Source: Chryseolinea serpens (GTDB lineage: Bacteria; Bacteroidota; Bacteroidia; Cytophagales; Cyclobacteriaceae). Taken from it: DNA of 64,000 nucleotides. The stretch is taken from assembly GCF_900129725.1 (NCBI RefSeq), contig NZ_FQWQ01000001.1, positions 3,428,855-3,492,854 of the forward strand. The letters are read 5' to 3'. This document shows, piece by piece, positions 1 to 8,895 of this stretch (within the stretch, counting starts at the first letter, position 1; every line of letters starts with the position of its first letter). The translations under genes were made by a program, and so were the position numbers. The notes below the pieces were generated by a model, which saw only the letters and a program-made list of their open reading frames with translations, ran no database searches and had not been told where the DNA came from.

Positions 1-1424
1 TCGAAGACAACATCGACGAGTTCCCGGGTTTCTACATCCAGGCCCGTACCACGCGTGCTTATAACGCCCAGGCGGCAGCCAATGCCATCGGGTATGTGAG
101 CGAGATCTCGAAAACAAAACTGGAAAAAGATAAGACCGGCATCTATAAGCAAGGTGACTACATTGGCCAAAGCGGCATCGAAGCCTTCTACGAACAATAT
201 CTCCGCGGCACCCGCGGCGTGCGTTTCAAACTCCGAAACGTTGACGGCATCGAAAAAGGATCTTTCCGCGACGGCGAAATGGACACCTTGTCCACCCCAG
301 GCCAGGATCTGACAACAACGCTCGACCTGGACCTGCAGAGCTACGGCGAGTACCTTATGAAAGGAAAATCCGGAAGTATTATCGCCATCGAACCGAGCAC
401 AGGCGAGATTTTGTCCATGGTCTCCGGTCCATCCTATGATCCCACGCTGTTGACGGGTAAGAACTACAGCTCCAACTTCGTGCTCATCAGCAACGATACC
501 ATGAAGCCGCTGTTCAACCGGCCGCTCATGGCCCAATACCGCCCCGGCTCCATCTTCAAAATCGCGCAGGCCATGGTGGCCTTACAGGAAGGGGTGATCA
601 CGCCGGAGACGCGCATCCGCTGCGACCGCTCCATCATCGACTGCCACGGTCCACACACCAATGAAGACCTGCGCGGGGCCATCACCAACTCTTGTAATCC
701 GTATTTCCGCGACGTTCTTCGTAGGATGCTGAACAAGGGCAAGTCCAACAATCCATTTGATGACACCCGCATCGGTTTGACAGAATGGGACAAGCACATT
801 AGCAGTTTTGGTTTTGGAAAGCGACTGGGCATCGATTTGCCAAACGAGAAAAACGGATTGGTCCCTAGCCCTGCATTCTATGACCGGGCGTATGGCGGGC
901 GACCCTGGAAATTTTCAAACATCTATTCCATCGCTATCGGTGAGGGCGAAAACCTGGTGGTGCCGCTGCAGATGGCCAACTTTGCGGCCACGGTGGCCAA
1001 CAAAGGATATTACATCACGCCACACCTCGTGAAGTCCATTGGCAATTCCGGCAAACCCTTGCCTGCGTATATCGAAAAGCACTACACTACCATTGACTCG
1101 ATGTATTTCAGGGTAGCGGCCGACGCGATGCAGCGCGTGGTGGAAGAGGGAACGGGCCAGTACCGCGCCAAACTGAAAGATGTCATTGTGTGTGGCAAGA
1201 CCGGAACGGTACAAAACGATCCAAAGCCTGCACACGCCGTGTTCATTGCCTTCGCCCCGAAAGTAAATCCGAGGATTGCCGTTTCCGTCTATGTTGAATC
1301 CGCCGGTCAAGGTGGACGCTCGGCGGCCTCCATCGCCAGCCTCATGATTGAGAAATACTTGTACGGCGCCACGCAGCGACCGCAGATCGAGGAATACGTG
1401 TTGAAAGGAAAATTCCTGAACTGA
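1..1424 (+). CDS. mrdA: Penicillin-binding protein 2 (peptidoglycan transpeptidase), 5' partial
   Basis: This is the transpeptidase that cross-links peptidoglycan during lateral wall growth, anchored in the inner membrane and working with RodA. The reading frame is open from base 3, so the gene enters from the left edge and about 473 residues are visible; full-length family members are near 600, so the membrane anchor and part of the dimerisation domain are missing. All three penicillin-binding motifs are seen: the nucleophile motif in PGSIFKI, the SxN motif in TNSCNP, and KTG in CGKTGTVQ. The stop overlaps the start of rodA (TGATG), indicating translational coupling. Family identity is firm; that it is PBP2 rather than a septal PBP follows mainly from the rodA neighbour. 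Confidence 0.95.
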   Translation, partial: EDNIDEFPGFYIQARTTRAYNAQAAANAIGYVSEISKTKLEKDKTGIYKQGDYIGQSGIEAFYEQYLRGTRGVRFKLRNVDGIEKGSFRDGEMDTLSTPGQDLTTTLDLDLQSYGEYLMKGKSGSIIAIEPSTGEILSMVSGPSYDPTLLTGKNYSSNFVLISNDTMKPLFNRPLMAQYRPGSIFKIAQAMVALQEGVITPETRIRCDRSIIDCHGPHTNEDLRGAITNSCNPYFRDVLRRMLNKGKSNNPFDDTRIGLTEWDKHISSFGFGKRLGIDLPNEKNGLVPSPAFYDRAYGGRPWKFSNIYSIAIGEGENLVVPLQMANFAATVANKGYYITPHLVKSIGNSGKPLPAYIEKHYTTIDSMYFRVAADAMQRVVEEGTGQYRAKLKDVIVCGKTGTVQNDPKPAHAVFIAFAPKVNPRIAVSVYVESAGQGGRSAASIASLMIEKYLYGATQRPQIEEYVLKGKFLN

Positions 1425-2698
1425 TGAGAAACAACAACGACATCATATCCGACAAAATGGATTGGGTGACCGTGGCGCTCTATTTCGCCATTGTCTTCCT
1501 GGGGTGGATAAACATCTACGCCGTTACCTATGACCAGGCCAAGAGCATTTCGATCTTCAACGTCGATATCAACTCCGGACGGCAACTTATTTTTATCGTC
1601 GGTTCCATTTTTATCATCCTGGCCATTCTCATCATCGACATGCGGTTCTATGAGACGTTCGCCTATGTCATCTATGGGGCGATCCTCTTCCTGCTGTTGC
1701 TGGTGCCGATCGTCGGAAAAGAAGTGGGTGGCAACAAGGCTTGGTTGGGCATTGGATCGTTTGGTGTTCAGCCTTCGGAGTTCGCCAAATTCGCCACGGC
1801 GCTGGCCGTCGCGAAGTATATCGGTTCCGTTGGGTTCAGGATGGACCAATTGCGCAACCAGATCATACTCTTTGCCATGATCGGGGCGTCGATGTTGCTC
1901 ATCCTATTACAAAAAGATACAGGAACGGCCCTGGTGTTCACGGTTTTTACGCTGGTCTTTTTCCGGGAAGGTATGTCGCCCATGCTCATCATTTGCGGGG
2001 TGGCGGCAGCGGTCATTTTTATCCTCACCCTATTGGTCAATTCGTATTACCTCTTCATCGGCATCGGCGTCATTCTGGTCGTTGCCATTGTGATGGGTAA
2101 GAAAAAAATTAAACGCATCGCGATGCTCACCGCCGCAGCGATCGCCTTGTGTTGTGTGATCATCAGCGTGGACTATGTGGTGACCAACGTGCTAAGACCT
2201 CACCAACAAAACCGGATCAAGGCCCTCATCAATCCCGATGCCGACCCGCTTGGTTTTGGATGGAACGTCACCCAGTCGAAGATCGCCATTGGCAGCGGTG
2301 GATTTTTGGGCAAAGGATTTTTGAAAGGCACGCAAACCAAATTCGATTTCGTGCCCGAGCAGAGCACCGACTTTATTTTCTGCACCATCGGCGAAGAGCA
2401 CGGCTGGCTGGGCAGTCTTTTTATCATGACCCTTTTCGTGGGCCTGCTCTTGCGGATTGTGTTTTTGGCGGAGCGACAGAAAAATCGTTTTGCGCGGGTG
2501 TATGGGTACTCAGTGGCGTGTATTTTCTTTTTCCACTTTGCCGTCAACATCGGGATGACCATCGGGTTGTTCCCCGTGATCGGGATCCCGTTGCCCTTCT
2601 TCAGCTACGGCGGATCTTCGCTGTGGGGCTTTACGATCCTGTTGTTTATCCTGCTCAAACTGGATATTCACCGCATGCAAGTATTGCAACGGATCTAA
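1424..2698 (+). CDS. rodA: RodA, SEDS peptidoglycan glycosyltransferase
   Basis: A polytopic SEDS-family protein of 424 residues that polymerises lipid II into glycan strands for rod-shape elongation, in complex with PBP2. The sequence is a series of about ten hydrophobic segments. It carries the conserved extracellular loop PEQSTDFIF followed by GEEHGWLG, and the C-terminal FSYGGSSLWGF motif typical of FtsW/RodA/SpoVE. The start codon overlaps the stop of the upstream PBP2 gene, the usual mrdA-mrdB arrangement, and this pairing favours RodA over FtsW. No gene follows on the same strand, so it is probably the last gene of the operon. Confidence 0.95.
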   Translation: MRNNNDIISDKMDWVTVALYFAIVFLGWINIYAVTYDQAKSISIFNVDINSGRQLIFIVGSIFIILAILIIDMRFYETFAYVIYGAILFLLLLVPIVGKEVGGNKAWLGIGSFGVQPSEFAKFATALAVAKYIGSVGFRMDQLRNQIILFAMIGASMLLILLQKDTGTALVFTVFTLVFFREGMSPMLIICGVAAAVIFILTLLVNSYYLFIGIGVILVVAIVMGKKKIKRIAMLTAAAIALCCVIISVDYVVTNVLRPHQQNRIKALINPDADPLGFGWNVTQSKIAIGSGGFLGKGFLKGTQTKFDFVPEQSTDFIFCTIGEEHGWLGSLFIMTLFVGLLLRIVFLAERQKNRFARVYGYSVACIFFFHFAVNIGMTIGLFPVIGIPLPFFSYGGSSLWGFTILLFILLKLDIHRMQVLQRI

Positions 2699-2799
2699 AC
2701 GCCGCCTGATTTCCTTACCGTACTTTCAGAGAAGCCACCAAGGCAATCTTGGAGGACCGTCCATGGCTCGAGAATAGTTTTGCAAATGACAGCGGCCTT

Positions 2800-3909
2800 T
2801 TACAGGAACCGTCTTTCCACCAGTTCCATAAATTCATGGAACTCCTCGCTGTCGTGGTCCCAGCCAGTCGCGTGTTCCTCTTCGATGTAGCGCATGGCCG
2901 CTTTGATGTTGTCGTAGCGATCGAGTTGGTCGATGGCGCGGCTGAACAATTCGAAGTCACCGTGAAAGAGCACTTTGGTGAACATGAATTTTTGGTTGAT
3001 GGTGAGACTGTCTTTGATCTTCCCGATCTTTTGAAAATTGTCGATGACGGCCGCGCGGGGTTGTTGTTTGATAGACTCGTTCAGCGAGGGCTGGGGTGCC
3101 TGGGGCTTTACCTCGGGCGCAGGCTTGGAAGGCTGTGGCGCAGGTTTAGGGGGCTCGGGTGCCTTCGGCGTTTCTTCTTTTACCAGGGGTGTGATCAACG
3201 GCTGGCCTGGCGGCGGTGGCAAGGTGGGCGCGGGCTTAGGTGCTGGCGGCGTTGAAACAATTTCGGGCGCTTGCATTTTGGACACATAAAACTTGTTCGC
3301 ATCCAGGGGCACGACGGCCGAGAATTTCTCCAGGTATTCCTCCACATCTTCCGGGTTGAAGTTCACTTCTTCCAGGATCTGGTCCAGGATGGCAAAGGCT
3401 TCGTTCCCGGAGATTTCCTTGACGTCTCTTTCTTCCAGTTTTTGCAGCATGCGCTCGAGGGGCGCTTTGTTTATTTTCAGGTATTTGATCTCTTCGCGAA
3501 AGGGCGCCACTTCCAGTTTGTTGTTCTTTCCCGCGAGGATCATGGCAAAGAAATCGTAGGGATCGAACACGGCCAGCAGCGCTTGGCTGACGGCCTTTTT
3601 CAATAAGGGGGCAAAGTGGGCCTGGCCAATGGAGATGTTTTGCGACAACACCCGCATTAAATTCTCAAGCGATTCCTTCACTTCCTCGTTCTCGTAGTCG
3701 AAGTAGGCGCTTTTCAGCTTCTTGGTCTCTTCGCGCCACGACTTGAACAGCTCGCGCACGATAAAAAGATTTACCTGCTGCACGTTGCACAGCGACAGGA
3801 TCTCCTGTCCCGTGATCTTTTCTTTCGAGGCAAAGAATCCCTTCAGCACTTTGTCGGCGTAGGCATCGCCATAGAGGGCGATGGCTTCCAGACTAATCTT
3901 TTCGTCCAT
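2800..3909 (-). CDS. Conserved unknown protein with proline-rich linker
   Basis: I do not recognise a named family. The 369-residue protein has an alpha-helical N-terminal part (about residues 1-215), a linker of roughly 70 residues very rich in Pro, Lys and Ala (about 220-290), and a helical C-terminal part of about 80 residues ending in acidic helices. No signal peptide or membrane segment is visible, so it is probably cytoplasmic. It converges on rodA and diverges from the ferredoxin gene. A TAnnTTTA-like box lies shortly upstream on the minus strand. The build, two folded ends joined by a flexible tether, suggests a scaffold or adaptor, but this is inference only. Confidence 0.8.
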   Translation of the reverse strand: MDEKISLEAIALYGDAYADKVLKGFFASKEKITGQEILSLCNVQQVNLFIVRELFKSWREETKKLKSAYFDYENEEVKESLENLMRVLSQNISIGQAHFAPLLKKAVSQALLAVFDPYDFFAMILAGKNNKLEVAPFREEIKYLKINKAPLERMLQKLEERDVKEISGNEAFAILDQILEEVNFNPEDVEEYLEKFSAVVPLDANKFYVSKMQAPEIVSTPPAPKPAPTLPPPPGQPLITPLVKEETPKAPEPPKPAPQPSKPAPEVKPQAPQPSLNESIKQQPRAAVIDNFQKIGKIKDSLTINQKFMFTKVLFHGDFELFSRAIDQLDRYDNIKAAMRYIEEEHATGWDHDSEEFHEFMELVERRFL

Positions 3910-4040
3910 GCGGTAATAGTCAGATTAATACTTTGGCTATAAAGTTAATGGATATTCAGCAATGTGCACATTCCGGGCCCTCCGGATCAACCCTGGTTTT
4001 TGCCGTTGAATTTTGCCTATTTCAATCCACCGAAAACGCC

Positions 4041-4364
4041 ATGGCCAAACTCACGATCGAAAATCTTTTCCACCGGGAATTGGAGGTCAGCGACCTCTCC
4101 AAAAGCCTGTTGCACCACCTGCACAGCCACGGGGTTGACTGGATGCACGCCTGTGGTGCCAAAGGTCGTTGCACCACGTGCAAAGCGATCGTCGTGGGTG
4201 GTCTGCAGCATCTAAACGCGCCCACGGCCCCGGAATTGCGATACCGCCAGGAGGGCCTGTTGCGGGAAAATGAACGGCTGGCATGCCAGACTACGCTGCA
4301 GGGCGACGTCTGCATCCGGGTGCCGGAATCGGGGAAGTTGCCCCACGTTCAATACTCACCCTAA
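4041..4364 (+). CDS. 2Fe-2S ferredoxin family protein
   Basis: A 107-residue small electron carrier of the plant-type ferredoxin fold. The cluster motif is visible as a run of cysteines in the segment HACGAKGRCTTCKA (C-x5-C-x2-C) with the fourth cysteine in RLACQTT about 45 residues later. I chose the ATG at 4041 because the protein then begins directly with the first beta strand (MAKLTIEN); an upstream in-frame extension to 3933 is low-complexity and unlike the family. It precedes the thymidine kinase gene by 84 bp. Its redox partner cannot be inferred from the neighbours. Confidence 0.85.
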   Translation: MAKLTIENLFHRELEVSDLSKSLLHHLHSHGVDWMHACGAKGRCTTCKAIVVGGLQHLNAPTAPELRYRQEGLLRENERLACQTTLQGDVCIRVPESGKLPHVQYSP

Positions 4365-4435
4365 GTTCGCCCGCGTTTCCGGTCAACCGCAGAAACTTTG
4401 CCCTTGCCGCCCACCCCACATCCGGCGACAACCTC

Positions 4436-4443
4436 TATCTTTA
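4436..4443 (+). promoter_or_regulatory. Bacteroidota-type -7 element before tdk
   Basis: The bases TATCTTTA match the Bacteroidota -7 consensus TAnnTTTG except for the last base. The box ends only five bases before the ATG at 4449, so a transcript starting from it would have almost no leader. A TTTG at 4397-4400 is a poor match in position for the -33 element. Moderate support. Confidence 0.4.
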
Positions 4444-4448
4444 AGCCC

Positions 4449-5045
4449 ATGTTTATCGAACCCCATCTTGGCAGAGGATCCAGGCGCGAACAGGCGGGCT
4501 GGATCGAAGTGATCGCCGGCTGTATGTTTTCCGGTAAGACCGAGGAACTGATCCGCCGGCTCAACCGGGCCATCATTGCCAAACAGCACGTGGAGATCTT
4601 CAAGCCCGTGATCGACCGGCGCTATCACCAGGAGCAGGTGGTGTCGCACAACGAAACCGCCATTCGCTGTACCCCCGTAAATTTTGCCAACGACATTTTG
4701 CTGCTGGCTGGCAACTGCGACGTGGTGGGCATCGACGAGGCCCAGTTCTTCGACGATGCCATCGTGGAGGTTTGCAACAACCTGGCTAACCAGGGCAAGC
4801 GCGTGATTGTAGCGGGGCTGGACATGGACTATGAAGGAAAACCCTTTGGCTCGATGCCGCAGTTGCTGGCGGTGGCCGAGTTTGTCACAAAAGTTCATGC
4901 CATCTGTGCACAAACCGGCGAACTGGCGTCGTTCTCTTTCCGGTTGAGCGACAACGATGCGCAGGTGATGCTGGGCGAAAAAGGAGAATATGAAGCGCGC
5001 AGCCGGACCGCCTTCCTGCAAGGCATGAAAGAAAGAAAGAAATGA
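4449..5045 (+). CDS. tdk: Thymidine kinase (type II)
   Basis: Phosphorylates thymidine to dTMP with ATP in the salvage pathway. The P-loop is visible in CMFSGKTEEL near the N-terminus, followed by the Walker B/lasso region VVGIDEAQFFDDA. The ATG at 4449 is preferred over a TTG at 4398 because it follows a promoter-like box and gives the family-typical N-terminus; this yields 198 residues. The usual zinc-ribbon cysteine pairs are not complete: the first site reads CAQTG and the last reads YEARSR, so structural zinc is probably lost. The stop overlaps the porZ start (ATGA), suggesting translational coupling. Confidence 0.93.
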   Translation: MFIEPHLGRGSRREQAGWIEVIAGCMFSGKTEELIRRLNRAIIAKQHVEIFKPVIDRRYHQEQVVSHNETAIRCTPVNFANDILLLAGNCDVVGIDEAQFFDDAIVEVCNNLANQGKRVIVAGLDMDYEGKPFGSMPQLLAVAEFVTKVHAICAQTGELASFSFRLSDNDAQVMLGEKGEYEARSRTAFLQGMKERKK

Positions 5046-7279
5046 AAATGCCCCGTCTTCTTTGCCGGATCGCGGCGACTTTGTTTTTGAGCTTCGCTTT
5101 GTTCCCCCGCCTGGTTTTCGCGCAGGGCGACATCCCGCTAGGCAATTGGCGGATGCACATTTCCTTTAACCAGATCAACAGCATTGCGATCGGCAATCAA
5201 AAAGTATATGCCGCGGCGCGCAACGGCGTGATGGTATTTGACCGGGCCGACAACAGCATCACCACCTATTCAAAACTCGATGGACTGAAAGGACAAGCCA
5301 TCACTTCGATTGCTTATGACGTCCCTTCACAGACCCTCCTCATCGCCTACGAGAACGGCGTACTGGATATCGTGGATAGCCAAAATGTGATCACCAGTCT
5401 CGACCCCACAAAAAATTCCTCCCTCACCGGCTCAAAGAAAATCAACAACATCACCGTTCACGACAACCTCGCCTACCTCGCCGCAGATTATGGCGTAGTG
5501 CTCTTCGACGTGCGGAGCAAGCAAGTCAAAGAAACCTGGCGCGACCTGGGCGCCACGGGCGAAACACTAAAAATCCTGCAAAGCGCCTTCACCACCGACA
5601 GCGTCTTCCTGGCCACCGGAAAAGGTGTGATCGCCGGCAGCCTCGACGATAACTTGCTCGATTTTAACAATTGGAAACGTTTTGATACCGGCGACTTCAA
5701 TGCGCCTATCCAGTCGGTTGCGTCCGTAAACGAAAAGGTTTACGCGGCGATCAACGCTTCCGGAATTTTCGAATATGGCAATGGAAGCTGGACCAAAGAA
5801 ACCTTTCTGCAGGGCGCAACATTCCAATCCCTCAATTCAACCGAATCGACCCTCATCATCGCGCAAGATGACAAGGTCTGGACACTCTCCACGTCCAATG
5901 CCTTGTCGCTGGTAGCCGACAAGCTCATCACCCACCCCTCCATGGCGTTGCTGGACGCCGGCAAACTTTGGATCGGCGATGCACTCAATGGACTTGTCAC
6001 CAACGCGAACGGCCCCTTCATCCGTTTTGTACCCAACAGTCCCGTCAATGCCACAGCAGTTCGACTGACGTCTCAAAATCAAGTCATGTATGCTGCAGCG
6101 GGCGGGCACACCACCGATTTCAAAGCACAAGGCAACCCCGGTATGATCGACATGTTTCAACAAGGTTCCTGGGCCGTGGAGACCACCGCGTTACAAGATC
6201 TTACCGATGTCGCCTACATCGCGACGACACAATATGTTTCATCGTTTGGATGGGGCGTGCAGCGATGGGACGAACAAGGCGCGGTCACGCTCTACGATGA
6301 GACCAATAGTCCGCTCGTTAATACGGCACCACCGGATCGCCACGTGAACATCACCAGTCTGGCGGTTTCCGAAGACGGACTGTGGGTTGCCAATTATGGC
6401 GCTGCCCAGCCCCTGCATTTATTAAAAAGTGACAACACCTGGCAGTCTTTTTCTTTTACCTATGCGCCGGCGCGCTTTCCAACAAAGTTGGTCACGGATC
6501 TTTATGGCAGTGTCTGGATGGTGCTCAACCCCGACTCCGGTGGCGGCCTGGTGGCGTTCAATAAATCCAAATCGGTCTATCTCACCAACATTGCCGGGGC
6601 AGGTGGATTGCCCAGCAAGGCTGTGCGCTCCATCGCCGTGGATCGCGACGGACTGGTTTGGGTTGGGACGGACCAGGGCGTGGCCTACTTCATCGATCCC
6701 TACGGCGTCTACGATGGAGCGGTGGATGCCATCAAGCCTATTTTCGATGACCGCTTTTTGTTGAAGGACGATAAAGTAACAGCGATCGCTGTGGACGGGG
6801 GCAACCGGAAATGGATGGGCACGGAACGCGGGGTTTGGTTGTTCGGTCCGGACGGACAAAGCCAGGTGTATAATTTCACCACGGCAAATAGTCCCTTGCT
6901 GTCGAATGTGATCCGCGATATCGCGATCGATGGAAAAAACGGAGAAGTTTTTTTTGCTACCGACGAAGGAATTGTGTCTTTCCGCGCCGACGCGACGGAA
7001 AGCACGTCGACATTTCAGACGGTGAAGATCTTTCCCAATCCCGTCTCCTCCGAGTTCGCCGGTACGGTAGGGATCACGGGCCTGGCCACGGATGCTATCG
7101 TGAAGATCACCGACATCACCGGCAAGCTGATCTGGCAAACCCAGGCCAACGGTGGCACCGCCTCGTGGAACACCCTTGACTACACCGGGAAACGACCCTC
7201 CACCGGCATCTACCTCGTGTTCAGCGCCACGCCCGACGGAGCCGAAAGCGTTGTGGGCAAGATTGCGTTTGTTGACTAG
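5042..7279 (+). CDS. porZ: PorZ-like type IX secretion protein (beta-propeller)
   Basis: A 745-residue secreted protein with an N-terminal signal peptide ending near VFAQG, a long repeat region of two-component-regulator-type propeller blades, and a C-terminal beta-sandwich domain of about 80 residues that resembles a T9SS sorting domain (beginning near VKIFPNPV). In Porphyromonas PorZ is part of the attachment complex of the type IX secretion system, at the cell surface. The domain order and the position just upstream of recO, an arrangement I recall from other Bacteroidota, support PorZ. The start ATG at 5042 overlaps the tdk stop. A generic propeller lipoprotein-like surface protein is the alternative. 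Confidence 0.8.
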   Translation: MKMPRLLCRIAATLFLSFALFPRLVFAQGDIPLGNWRMHISFNQINSIAIGNQKVYAAARNGVMVFDRADNSITTYSKLDGLKGQAITSIAYDVPSQTLLIAYENGVLDIVDSQNVITSLDPTKNSSLTGSKKINNITVHDNLAYLAADYGVVLFDVRSKQVKETWRDLGATGETLKILQSAFTTDSVFLATGKGVIAGSLDDNLLDFNNWKRFDTGDFNAPIQSVASVNEKVYAAINASGIFEYGNGSWTKETFLQGATFQSLNSTESTLIIAQDDKVWTLSTSNALSLVADKLITHPSMALLDAGKLWIGDALNGLVTNANGPFIRFVPNSPVNATAVRLTSQNQVMYAAAGGHTTDFKAQGNPGMIDMFQQGSWAVETTALQDLTDVAYIATTQYVSSFGWGVQRWDEQGAVTLYDETNSPLVNTAPPDRHVNITSLAVSEDGLWVANYGAAQPLHLLKSDNTWQSFSFTYAPARFPTKLVTDLYGSVWMVLNPDSGGGLVAFNKSKSVYLTNIAGAGGLPSKAVRSIAVDRDGLVWVGTDQGVAYFIDPYGVYDGAVDAIKPIFDDRFLLKDDKVTAIAVDGGNRKWMGTERGVWLFGPDGQSQVYNFTTANSPLLSNVIRDIAIDGKNGEVFFATDEGIVSFRADATESTSTFQTVKIFPNPVSSEFAGTVGITGLATDAIVKITDITGKLIWQTQANGGTASWNTLDYTGKRPSTGIYLVFSATPDGAESVVGKIAFVD

Positions 7280-7343
7280 GGTGAACAATAAAATCGCGTA
7301 GCGTGACGCGGTCCGTTCCGTTATCGCGTAACTTTCCGGCATC

Positions 7344-8012
7344 ATGCTGCATAAGACAAGGGGCATCGTTTTCAGGTTCACGAAGTATGGCGAGACGTCC
7401 ATCATTGTCAACATCTTCACCGAACTTTTTGGCTTGCAGAGCTACATCGTGAACGGTGTGCGGAGTAAATCCTCAAAGAATAAGATCGCGTTGTATCAAC
7501 CGCTTACGCTGCTGGAAATGGTGGTCTATCATCGCGAGAACGCCAACATCAACCGGATAAAAGAAGTGAAATGCTTCTATCCCTATCAAACCATACCGGT
7601 AGACATCAAGAAATCGGCGTTGGCTATTTTTATAAACGAAGTGTTGAACAAGACCGTGAAGGATGAAAGTCACGCTCAGGATCTGTGCACCTTCCTCATG
7701 GAGTCGCTGCAGGCGTTGGACCAGATGACGGAAAAGGCGGAGAATTTTCACCTCCTGTTCCTCCTCAAGCTGAGTCGCCTCCTGGGGTTTGGCGCCTACA
7801 ATCTCATTGAAGTGCTGGGTCCCCGGGCCTCGGACGAGGAAACGGAACGGCTATTGGCCCAGCTCATTCCTGCGGACTACAACACTTTTATCGCCCTGAC
7901 CAATACGCAGCGAAGAGCGATCCTTGAATTGTTGCTGAAATTCTATGCCGATCACATTGATACTTTCGGAGAGATGCGGTCGGTGCAGGTGTTGCGCGAT
8001 GTGATGGGATAA
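7344..8012 (+). CDS. recO: DNA repair protein RecO
   Basis: RecO acts with RecF and RecR to load RecA at single-strand gaps. The 222-residue protein starts with the family-typical N-terminal OB-fold (TRGIVFRFTKYGETS, then VNGVRSK) and continues into a helical C-terminal domain (LLFLLKLSRLLGFG). I see no zinc-binding cysteine cluster in the C-terminal half, as in some Bacteroidota versions. A TAACTTTC box at 7329-7336 ends seven bases before the ATG and may be its own -7 element. It lies 64 bp after porZ. Confidence 0.93.
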   Translation: MLHKTRGIVFRFTKYGETSIIVNIFTELFGLQSYIVNGVRSKSSKNKIALYQPLTLLEMVVYHRENANINRIKEVKCFYPYQTIPVDIKKSALAIFINEVLNKTVKDESHAQDLCTFLMESLQALDQMTEKAENFHLLFLLKLSRLLGFGAYNLIEVLGPRASDEETERLLAQLIPADYNTFIALTNTQRRAILELLLKFYADHIDTFGEMRSVQVLRDVMG

Positions 8013-8015
8013 TTC

Positions 8016-8053
8016 AAAAAAAAAGAAGGCAGAACGCTCTACCTTCTTTTTAT
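8016..8053. terminator. Bidirectional terminator between recO and sod
   Basis: A run of A, the stem AAAAAGAAGG, a short inner stem AGA/TCT, the complementary CCTTCTTTTT and a T-rich tail form a hairpin with U-tracts in both directions. It sits between the convergent recO and superoxide dismutase genes and can serve both. Confidence 0.85.
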
Positions 8054-8071
8054 ATTTTGTGATGCTCCGGC

Positions 8072-8815
8072 CTAACCTAACCGTTTAGCCACTTCGTCCC
8101 AGTTTACGACGTTATACCAGGCGGCTACGTAGTCATTTCGTTTGTTTTGGTATTTGAGATAGTAGGCATGTTCCCACACGTCGAGTCCCAGGATCGGGGT
8201 GCCTTTCAATTCGCTGCTGTCCATCAGGGGATTGTCCTGGTTTGGGCTGGAGCCGATCTTGAGCTTGCCGCCATCGCTGACCAGCCAGGCCCATCCGGAA
8301 CCAAAGCGGCCCATGGCGGCCTGGGTGAATTGTTCTTTGAATTTGTCGAACGAACCGAACGCACCGTTGATGGCATCGCCGATCTTTCCCGTGGGGCCTG
8401 CCGCGCCGGGAGGGCCCATTACCTGCCAGAAGAAGTTGTGATTCCAGGCTCCGCCGCCGTTGTTCCGGGCTTTCGGCGACAGCTTGGAGGCGTTGGCGAA
8501 GAATTCTTTTTCGGTAGCGAACGTGATCTTATCGGCAGCAATAGCATCGTTCACATTCTTGATGTAGGCGGTGTGATGCTTGTTGTAGTGAATGTCCATG
8601 GTGGTGGCATCGATGCTGGGTTCGAGCGCATTGTAGGCATAGGGCAACGCCACCTGCGAAAATTGCAAGGCAGTTAAAGTTTTTGTTTCAACGTGCGTGT
8701 CTGAAGGCTGGGTAGAAAAGGCGGCTGTGGCCTTGGCAATGACCGGTGAACTCACCGTGGCCACTACCGTTGCCTTCAGCGAATTCTGAATAAACTTTCT
8801 GCGTGAAGTGTTCAT
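8072..8815 (-). CDS. sodA: Superoxide dismutase (Fe/Mn), Tat-exported
   Basis: Converts superoxide to hydrogen peroxide and oxygen. Metal ligands are in the expected places: the histidine of HYNKHHTAYI, the histidine of AWNHNFFW, and the D-x-x-x-H of LDVWEHAYYLKY. At 247 residues it is about 40 longer than cytosolic enzymes, because of an N-terminal signal with a twin arginine (SRRKFIQ) and a hydrophobic stretch up to about residue 33. It is therefore probably exported folded by the Tat pathway and acts in the periplasm. Whether iron, manganese or either metal is used cannot be read from the sequence. Confidence 0.93.
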   Translation of the reverse strand: MNTSRRKFIQNSLKATVVATVSSPVIAKATAAFSTQPSDTHVETKTLTALQFSQVALPYAYNALEPSIDATTMDIHYNKHHTAYIKNVNDAIAADKITFATEKEFFANASKLSPKARNNGGGAWNHNFFWQVMGPPGAAGPTGKIGDAINGAFGSFDKFKEQFTQAAMGRFGSGWAWLVSDGGKLKIGSSPNQDNPLMDSSELKGTPILGLDVWEHAYYLKYQNKRNDYVAAWYNVVNWDEVAKRLG

Positions 8816-8895
8816 AAATTAGGGTGCGTTTTGTCTGAAGTAAATTTACTTAAAAATCTTTAGCTTGCTGAACCAATTAACATCGCTCATTACCT

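Noticed and set aside
2749..3606. Plus-strand open frames opposite the 369-residue gene
   Set aside because: They are low-complexity reflections of the proline-rich minus-strand gene with no family features.
6422..7420. A 332-codon minus-strand frame inside porZ and recO
   Set aside because: It is antisense to two well-supported genes and shows no domain or start signal.
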